Source: Henckelia pumila (lineage: Eukaryota; Streptophyta; Magnoliopsida; Lamiales; Gesneriaceae). From it: DNA of 64,000 bases. The DNA lies in contig NC_133121.1 of NCBI RefSeq assembly GCF_033568475.1, positions 129,054,375 through 129,118,374 of the forward strand. The letters run 5' to 3'. The notes below the pieces were generated by a model. It had not been told where the DNA came from and searched no databases. It saw only the letters and a list, made by a program, of their open reading frames with translations. Positions 56,691 to 64,000 of this stretch are shown here, in pieces. How positions within the stretch are numbered: position 1 is the stretch's first letter; each line of letters starts with the position of its first letter. Both the position numbers and the translations under genes were made by a program.

Positions 56691-58725
56691 TCCCCCTCTT
56701 GCAAGCATCACTTTCAATTATTAACTCTTAATATTTCAATCTTATACACTGATTTGTCAAAAATTGATTCAGATGTTTATTTTGCCATAGCCATGGTACT
56801 TCAAGACCAAATATCTTTTATTCTTCTTCAAGTTGGCAAGAATAATATTTTGCGCATCGAATCCTTCGAAGATGTTTCTATATATATCACCATCAGTGTA
56901 TCCACGATAGTGCAAATATTTTCTCATAATCCGCTTGAAATACTTTGAGAAACTTTGCTAATATTTGCTCGTATTTCCACATATCATTGTTATTGAAAAT
57001 TTCAACAAATTTTAGTTCAAAATAATCATAATTTTGCGTAATAGCAAAACACGCGAATGATTACATCATTTCGATCTCAAATAATTTGTGAAATCTCATA
57101 TTTTGATATACTTGTTATTCTTCATGAATAACATAATCCAAATTGGATTCATTGAAAATAATTGATCGTTCACGCTTCTAGCGTTCTTTTTCATTTACTT
57201 GCAAGTAATATAAGATATGGTCCTGCAGGACATTAATTTATTTCATAACGACCAGCCTCCATTATTTTTTTCACATTGAGATATTCACATATTTTCTTTA
57301 AAGGAGTTTCGTCACTAAAGAAGATTTATATATATTGTTCAACTTGAACATAAATGAAGCTAAACGATCTTATACACAAGATCAAATAATGTATTTGAGA
57401 TTTAAACTTTGAACATCATGTTCACTTTATATTTTATTGGGATCGATCTCAAATATTCTTGTAGCTTCTATTTCCTCCCCCTCAATGTTGGAAACATTAT
57501 TTTACAAAAATAATAAATGAGAATGTCGCGTCATAAAATCTCATTTCTCAAGATAATTGATCATAAGATTCAATATATTTTCAACATATTTAGAATCCCT
57601 TCAAGAGATTTATTGTAGTGCATTTCTCGCACAAACATTAACTTTCAGTACATGAGCATTTGGCATAATATTTATAATATATCTTTCAGATATTCCCAAA
57701 TATGACGCATTTATTCTCATGGTTTAATAGTTGATTGGAGGCAAAATAAATCAACTAAACCAATGTATTTATAATCATGAAATTGATATGCATATCCTCT
57801 TTTGATCAAGCTTGTCTTGAATATATATTTTGGAAGTTTTTCTCGATACATATTTTCGCAAATATCATGTTGCGCTTCGTGGGCCCACGTTATTTATTCA
57901 TTCCAGATAATATGGGGACTTCTATCAATTTGAGCTTTTATGATAGTGCCATCAATTTCGCTAAGCAATAAATAATAATTAATAAAATCTTTTGGATCTT
58001 TGATTCAAAAAACTTTATATTTATCGATCCAAAAACTTTTGGCTTATTCATCAACATCTTTGTGCACTATCTATAGTTTTTCAACTATTTATATAATTTG
58101 AATGCTCAATTCAATCCATTATGCCAAACTCTGAAAGTATTTGTATCAATGATACTTTTGGAGCTCTTTAGCTCTTCTAGAAATATTGATGTAATATACT
58201 ATTTAAACCAAATCAATATCTACTAGATTCAAAATTCCATATACGTCAATGTTTATCATTATTTTATAATATCAAGCACGTCATTATTTTCATCGTCACT
58301 CAAACGATCTTCTAGATCTTTCAAACATCCAATCAATATCCGATGAAACATATGATTTGGGTAGACATCAGCATTCTCCACAAACTTTTATATCTTGCTT
58401 GATAGATATCAATAATCTTTTACGTACTTCAGGTACGATAGTGATACGAGATATCGATGTACGTTTAGTACAATACTTGATTATGACATATATCTCAATA
58501 TTTTGTGCCGAATTTTTAATTCATATCTCGCTTCATACGATATGACATATTCTTCCTTAAAGAATTAAACTACAGTGTATCAACTGTGTTAATTGACACT
58601 GTCACATTCACTTAAAATAATAGACCACATTAATCAGACAACTTTCATAATTGTCTTTCCTTGAACAAAATACTATAAATAAGATAATATAATAAAATAA
58701 TTGAAATTGAAAAATCGGACGTACC

Positions 58726-58915
58726 TTTCAAATTCTTGTATGCATCAAGTAGATCTTTTACCTTCAACAGTAACATTCGATCTATCACGAATATCATTTC
58801 ACATTAAATTTGTATTCTTTTCAAATTCTTGTACGCACCTAGATCTTTTACCTTCAATAATGGCATTCAATCTATCACGAATGTCATTTTACATTAAATT
58901 CATGTTCCTACATCT
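58726..58915. repeat. Tandem duplication in the copia derivative
   Basis: Two copies, about 95 bases apart, of TTTCAAATTCTTGTA...CATC/CACC..AGATCTTTTACCTTCAA...ATTCAATCTATCACGAAT. Confidence 0.75.
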
Positions 58916-60204
58916 AAGATAATAACATGTGATAAAAATACTCTATCATTTATTTTGAAAAAATTCAAAATTTATATCCACAATCAAAATTGAGGAAATT
59001 AAAATCCATAATCACATTTTATGGAATAAAAATTTAACAACACAATATATCCTTAAAATATAAAAATTCTCAAATCAAAAATTTTATCACCAAATTGCAT
59101 AATCAATATCTCATGCAATATATTGACTAATAGAATAGATTCACAAAATTTGTAGTTCTTATTTTATATTATCATAATAATTTATGTGAATCAAAATACA
59201 ACACATGCTAGAGTTTTCCACAATTTAGTTTAAATAAATACAAAATTAATTTACCAAAAATAAATTAGTTCAATAAATAAATAAAATGACTTGAAGTTAG
59301 TCATAAATCAACCCATTGACATCATCATGCATAGGCTATCATCAATCCATCATTGTCGTTGCCCAATATAGAAGATGGTCCAATTCATTGGGTTTAAAAT
59401 TTTATTTTTATTTTCCGGTTGATGGTGTTGCGATCTTACTACCGCACATTTATAATTTTCAATCAATAGCCTATGCAGTTCATCATTGAACATCAAGTCG
59501 CTATTTATAAAAATAGTGACAAATAATAGATCATGCTTCTTCTAGAGCATTAAAAACAAATATATGATTTGAATCGATATCAAGTCAATGTCTTTTGATA
59601 TATATCTCACATATATCTTTAATAATATTTTCTTATTGATATTGACAATTTTAGATCATATATCGATATTCATTGAGAAATTGTACTAAATTTCCCAATT
59701 CATAAGATCCTCAACAACCAAAAGAGCATTAAATTATATTTTTCGAGAATATTTCCAAATCTTGGATCTTATATTAATATTCTTCACGAATATTATCAAA
59801 TCTTGATTTTTTTTTATCAATATTTCAATATTGATATATTTTGACAGGAGATCTATTTTTTCAATGATATTTGTAGATATTTGATATCATATCAGATATC
59901 AATCATGATTTCTTCACTTTCTCAATATACAAAATCATATATCTCATCTTTATCATGAATCTATTCAGATTCTTAATATATTATTATAACTAAAAATCTC
60001 TTTAAATTTTCAATATATGTGATCTTATATCATATCTTAATCTTGAATATCTCAATATTCAATATATTATATCATGAATTCATGAATATCTTTCGATATA
60101 TCAAAATTGTAATCAGGAATTTCTCAAAATTTTCAATATATTATATCATTATCAAAAATTTCTTCAGATTCTCAATATAAAATCATGTTGTGCTACTTTA
60201 TAGC

Positions 60205-60335
60205 CATCAACATATTCATGATATTTCATGGGCACCAATATATCAATTATTTTCATTGTGCTACTTCTAAAGCACCAATGAATATCTCTTTGTGCTACTT
60301 CTAGAGCACCAATGAATATCTATTATAAATTTGAG
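60205..60335. repeat. Short tandem repeat near the 5' LTR
   Basis: Three to four copies of TTGTGCTACTTCTAGAGCACCAATGAATATC-like units (31-35 bases; the unit is best seen at 60257-60322). Each contains the small inverted repeat GTGCT...AGCAC. Confidence 0.7.
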
Positions 60336-60349
60336 TATTGACAACACGT

Positions 60350-60591
60350 TGTGATGTTCCAATAGCATCAATAAAATGAAAATTAAGAGAGATGAGTAGA
60401 GAAAATTCATGAAATGAGAAAAAAATCATATGAGTCAATACTCAGGTGCAATTTTCATTGAAATCAATCACCCCTATTTATAAGAAAAGATTACAAGATA
60501 CAAATCTTTACAGATATTATCTTAACATATTTATCTTGATCACATATCTTTAATAAGATAATCATCTATAAATAATAATATATTTATAAGC
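60350..60591 (-). repeat. 5' LTR of the copia derivative
   Basis: 242 bases, similar to 56092-56319. Text beyond its inner end (minus strand TGTTGTCAATACTC) is the probable primer-binding region. Confidence 0.85.
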
Positions 60592-60596
60592 TTAAT

Positions 60597-61270
60597 GTGT
60601 TTGTCCAAAAAATAGATTACTTGGAATTCATTTGACAATAATTTAACATAAAATAATGCTAAAAATTATAATCCATTTATACCATATATCGATTATTTCA
60701 TCAAATATACCTATGTTGCCATAATATCATCAATCATACCTATTTTGTTAGAGCATCATGAGATTTTATTTATATTTAATATGTAAAAAAAATTTGACAA
60801 ATGAAATTTTGTATTGAATTTTTGGTTTTATTTATTAAAATTGGGCTCGGAGCAGCATTTGGACTAGAGTTACTTTTTTTGATTGGCTGTGCAGCACCGG
60901 GGCAGAGCCCAACCGTGTACTGGGCCAAAATGTTTTTTTAAGATTTTGATATTTGATTGTGCAATTCATCTTTTTCAAACTCAGTTTGTGTCTCATAGGG
61001 AACCATCAAGCGGTGTCCAAGAAAAGAATTACATAATTTACATGTGATCTAGGCTTGAAAAATTCCAACCCAATTGATACTTCATCATCGGTCATAATTT
61101 AATTTCCCCAATTTAACTTTTAATGATGTCTCCTTATCATCAATTCGTTCTGATAAATCAATCTATTGGAATGAATCAAAGAATTCTAAACGGGAAACCA
61201 GATCTCAATTGAAATTTTTAGCAAAATAGATCAATATATATATATCCGCCCACGAGAATAGGACGATTTA
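60597..61270. other. AT-rich spacer
   Basis: No gene recognised. Confidence 0.55.
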
Positions 61271-61313
61271 GGTTTTGTATAAATTATATAGCCTAAGGGT
61301 TCGAGACGAATCA

Positions 61314-61544
61314 AAATGGAAATTTGAGTCGTCCTTTGATAAGGCAAGAAATCCATCTACGAAGGCTTTACACTTGGTAATGTTAGAGAGGGCTCGTTTA
61401 AGGAGTACATTCCTCTCCGCTGGGACCTTCGATCAAATCAAAAACAAAGAAAGAAAAATGTCCGAGATTTTGGAGAACCTGGCCGGAATAGATGTTTCCG
61501 GTCCGGCGATCAAAAATCAAAAAATATTCAGTTTTCGAAGGTAA
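61314..61544 (+). CDS. Unrecognised short open frame, doubtful
   Basis: The ATG at 61314-61316 lies within a frame that is open from 61275 (earlier start is MYKLYSLRVRDE). The product is basic, with Lys/Arg/Ser-rich text and MSEILENLAGIDVSGP near the end. Base composition here is less AT-rich than the surroundings. It lies just downstream of the snoRNA on the opposite strand. I know no family; it could be a 5' exon or a chance frame. Confidence 0.2.
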   Translation, partial: KWKFESSFDKARNPSTKALHLVMLERARLRSTFLSAGTFDQIKNKERKMSEILENLAGIDVSGPAIKNQKIFSFRR

Positions 61545-61649
61545 ACTTGGCAGAATCGGCATCGTTGTAATCGCCTCTCGTCCATAGGTCCTTCGATTAA
61601 AATATATATATACATATAAAGAAGAAGAAGAAGAAGAGGAGGAAGAAGA

Positions 61650-61746
61650 AGTTGCTCAGGGAATACGAACCATAATTGTGAGAGAGATTCATGCTGCGAT
61701 AATGGATACCGCAGTCTCGATGAACTCGTTCATCTTCATCGCAACT
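61650..61746 (-). ncRNA. Candidate box C/D snoRNA guiding 25S rRNA 2'-O-methylation
   Basis: Minus strand, 97 nt. The ends AGTTGC (61746-61741) and GCAACT (61655-61650) form a 6-bp terminal stem. Just inside the 5' arm is a C-box-like GATGAAGATGA (61740-61730; consensus RUGAUGA, one mismatch); just inside the 3' arm is the D box CTGA (61659-61656). The 11 bases GGTTCGTATTC (61671-61661), one base before the D box, complement GAATACGAACC of plant 25S rRNA as I remember it (within CAGTACGAATACGAACCGTG). The D+5 rule then places the methyl group on the U of GAAUAC, the site equivalent to yeast Um2421 (snR78). An inner CTGCG/CGCAG hairpin separates the halves. A telo-box and TATA box lie upstream at the right distance. 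The D' and C' boxes are not clear. Confidence 0.7.
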
Positions 61747-61770
61747 GATTATGCACCACTCATGTAGGCA

Positions 61771-61856
61771 TATATAAACCAAAACCCTAGAAAGCAGAGT
61801 GAAGGGAATGGGCCACCTCCAAGGTCCAATGGGTTGGTTGGCTATCTTATGGGCTT
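61771..61856 (-). promoter_or_regulatory. Promoter of the snoRNA: TATA, telo-box, site II motifs
   Basis: On the minus strand: site II-type GCCCA words (complements of TGGGCC at 61811-61816 and TGGGCT at 61850-61855), then CTAGGGTTTT (61790-61781, telo-box complement) and TTTATATA (61778-61771). The TATA start is 32 bases before the snoRNA 5' end at 61746. Telo-box plus site II is the known signature of plant snoRNA and ribosomal-protein promoters. Confidence 0.65.
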
Positions 61857-63070
61857 TGTCTCGTTTTTACTAATTGTTCGATGGCATTACTACAAGTCCA
61901 CCAGCCCACATACAAAACTAAAAGGTGTATAATATATCAAAATCGATATGCCCAGTATATTAATTCTAGTGCTTACTTTTGATTATAATAATACATAAAA
62001 GGGAAAATTTTGAAAAGGTTGGGGGGTCTTCAATCTTCATGTTCATTGTTGCCCTTAAATTAAAGGTATATATTCCAATGGTTTAACTTTTTCTTTAGCA
62101 GTGCCAGGTTGGACTTAACATGCAATGCAGCAACTCTAGCTCCAATGGCTGTAATTTGAAAATAATCGGGGGCACGCTACTTGATACCACTTCAAATTTT
62201 TCCAATCTTGAATCGAAAAGGAAATCAAATATACTCAAAAATATATAGCTAGCTTGAATTAGATGGAATGGAGATTTTTATAAACAGAGGAGCTTCAGTC
62301 ATTCGATTTGAAAAAAACACGATGCTATGTAATTATCGAAAACAAAAAAAGATCTTAGAGAGTTAGAATAGCATTTTGACAAAAGGAGTGATTAGTCAAT
62401 CACATTTATATTTATAACGAAAAGTAATAATTTTTTTGAATCATGTCATATAAATTATTGTGTTTCACAAAACACACACCCACGTACCGTGGAGTAAGAT
62501 CGGCCCTAATGTTGGAGTTATTTACATATATAATATGCTTAATGTAGTCATCCTCTCCCGAAAAGAAAAAAATAAATAAATAGAGCTAAAAGATTAAGCA
62601 ACAAATCAAGGAATTAACTGATAAAAGAGTTGGATTTAATTAAAATACAATAATTTTTACTTTCGCTTTGGTAATTGCAAGTAATGAATTTTAAAATACG
62701 CACATTCCATGTTTCTGGGAGAAGACTTTGAATACCAAATAATTCAGTAGTTTTTGTTTGGAATGACTTCAAATTTATGACCATTTGTTTTTTTATAGTT
62801 GATTTTATGACCAATTTTACTAATATATTTCTACATCTTATTTGAAGATTACTATATTCCAAAAATTACTTGGATGAATTAAGTTTTATATATAAATAAG
62901 AAAATTGAGAAAGAAGAGACAAACACAAATAGTTCGTGCCGCAACAAATAAATCGGAAAAGGAGAAATTGACTAGAAACAAATACCTCGAATTTTTTAAA
63001 TTGCATGTTATTTTTAACTTTCCTTTTTATACAACATAAAATTCCAATAAAAATAACAGAAAAATCCATC
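61857..63070. other. AT-rich spacer
   Basis: No gene recognised. Confidence 0.55.
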
Positions 63071-63278
63071 TAAAAATATTTAAAATTATTTAATTTGAAA
63101 AAGATGAATAAAAGGTAATAATTAATTAATCTAATAATAAAAACTATTATGAATGGCAGCACCGTCCCACCGCCTAAACTACCAAAAACCGACTTAAAAC
63201 TTTCATCGAGCCCCCTAAACAACTGAAAATAGCACTCCACCCCCAAATATTTCTTCAGTTGCCAAATGCACCCCTCCT

Positions 63279-63893
63279 TCATTGTCTCCTCCTCCCATCG
63301 GAGTAATGAGACAGTGGCACCACCTCCTGCAACGGCGTGGACAGCGGCGTCGGCAACGGAGAATTCCGGCAAACGGGACACGAAGCGTTGAGCTTTAGCC
63401 ACGCGTCCACGCACGTGACGTGAAAGCTGTGCTTACAATCCGGCAGCATCCTCAGCATCTCCGCCTCCCTGTAATCGCACAAGCAGATCGAGCAAACGGC
63501 GTCGTTCCCCCCGTTCCCGTTCCTCCTGGAGAACACAAGCTTCGGGTACGAGTTGATGACCGCCTGCTCCAGCCCCACGACGTCGTTCCGCGAGTCGCTT
63601 TCGTCGTCCTCCGCCACGAAGATGATCCGGGGGAGGTAGACGCTGTTTTCGTCTGAACGGGAAGGGTTCGCGGAGGTCCGGGAGCGGCGTCTGCGGGAGG
63701 CGGCGGTGCGGTAGCAGATGTAGGAGGCGAGGAGGACGGTGGAGAAGAGGACGAGGAATCCGAGGGCGATCGCGATGGCGTAGCCGAGACCTATGGAACC
63801 GATGTTCTGTGCGAAGGTGGATTGTCCGGCTGTGGTGGGGCTGGGGAGGGTGGTTGAGGGCGGCGGCGGCGGAGGTGATGGGTGGTTGGACAT
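63279..63893 (-). CDS. ATL67: RING-H2 finger E3 ubiquitin ligase, ATL67-like
   Basis: Intronless, 204 codons, the usual size and structure for ATL proteins. Residues 1-24 are Ser/Pro/Thr-rich; 35-60 form one membrane helix (GLGYAIAIALGFLVLFSTVL); 66-72 are an Arg-rich stop-transfer. PRIIFVAEDD (88-97) and the GLD-type motif GLEQAVINSYP (107-117) precede the RING-H2: C134, C137, C153, H155, H158, C161, C172, C175, with the ATL hallmarks P151 before the third Cys and W165. The tail NSPLPTPLSTPLQEVVPL matches ATL67. As a membrane-bound ligase it would hand ubiquitin from an E2 to target proteins. The start at 63893 gives the short N-terminus normal for the family. GC-rich relative to its surroundings, as expected for a real exon. 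Subfamily assignment is from memory. Confidence 0.9.
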   Translation of the reverse strand: MSNHPSPPPPPPSTTLPSPTTAGQSTFAQNIGSIGLGYAIAIALGFLVLFSTVLLASYICYRTAASRRRRSRTSANPSRSDENSVYLPRIIFVAEDDESDSRNDVVGLEQAVINSYPKLVFSRRNGNGGNDAVCSICLCDYREAEMLRMLPDCKHSFHVTCVDAWLKLNASCPVCRNSPLPTPLSTPLQEVVPLSHYSDGRRRQ

Positions 63894-64000
63894 TGGGATA
63901 AAGAGGAGGAGGAGGAGGTGGTGGCGGTGGTGAAGGGCAAGGCCATTTGAATGAAGAGAGAATGGAGAAGAGATGGGGAGTAAGTGCTGAGCTGCAACAT
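63894..64000 (-). promoter_or_regulatory. 5' leader of the ATL67-like gene
   Basis: Pyrimidine-rich on the minus strand (CTCTTCTCCATTCTCTCTTC). This suits a 5' untranslated region; the promoter lies beyond the window. Confidence 0.5.

Larger units (their letters stand above)
56092..60591 (-). mobile_element. Non-coding Ty1/copia derivative
   Basis: 4.5 kb with direct LTRs (56092-56319 and 60350-60591), a perfect duplication TTAAT (56087-56091, 60592-60596), and a polypurine tract TAAGGGGGAG on the minus strand next to the left LTR (56320-56330). The interior holds no recognisable gag or pol on either strand, only repeats. The outer LTR end is AGC instead of ACA (60589-60591). It would depend on a coding partner. 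Confidence 0.85.

Noticed and set aside
56327..56704. 125-codon frame on the minus strand
   Set aside because: Made by three tandem non-coding repeat units next to the LTR; no family match.
60205..60335. Regular short repeats that could suggest a CRISPR array
   Set aside because: The units are tandem without unique spacers and lie inside a plant retrotransposon.
61305..61325. GGTTCGAGAC resembling a tRNA T-arm
   Set aside because: No acceptor stem, anticodon arm or D-arm can be formed around it.

Overview
The window looks like nuclear DNA of a eudicot plant. It is AT-rich and gene-poor, is dominated by plant LTR-retrotransposon lineages (Ty3 Tekay-type chromovirus, Ty3 Tat/Athila-like, Ty1/copia), and carries plant-only gene families (an ATL RING-H2 ubiquitin ligase, a membrane-associated kinase regulator, short extensin-like proteins). 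I cannot name the species. All readings are by eye from the sequence; no database search was run.

Layout. 1-2689: 5' end (LTR, primer-binding site, gag) of a minus-strand Ty3 element running off the left edge, inserted into a broken copia element (2690-4505). 4560-5240: a frameshifted extensin-like gene and its 3' flank. 5663-25751: a four-level nest. An old Ty3 LTR is split by a Tat-type element whose two outer ends are both LTR starts (6233-25172, target duplication TGCAT). That element is split by a Ty3 element with no recognisable coding (6261-22062). The 3' LTR of the latter is split by a chromovirus (12183-21180, duplication GCTCG) whose whole gag-pol frame is still collinear apart from six stop codons. 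25752-33640: AT-rich DNA with a LINE fragment, several MITEs, a truncated Tat element and a duplicated intergenic segment. 33640-35630: an apparently intact extensin-like gene and a tandem copy of its 3' flank. 36613-36642: a Helitron-like terminus. 38412-44636: a complete but decayed copia element. 46100-48860: a decayed LINE. 49716-50996 and 54891-55836: foldback elements with 9-bp target duplications. 56092-60591: a non-coding copia derivative.

Host genes. Extensin-like pair: pseudogene at 4605 and gene at 33720. MAKR-type gene: from 51571 (+). Candidate box C/D snoRNA with its own telo-box/TATA promoter: 61650-61746 (-). ATL67-like RING-H2 gene: 63279-63893 (-). They do not form a pathway. 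The two extensin-like copies were probably close neighbours that the retrotransposon nest pushed about 29 kb apart.

Most unusual items: the Tat element integrated with two inverted LTR starts; the snoRNA candidate with an 11-nt guide to 25S rRNA; and short hairpin or palindrome modules shared between LTRs of different families.
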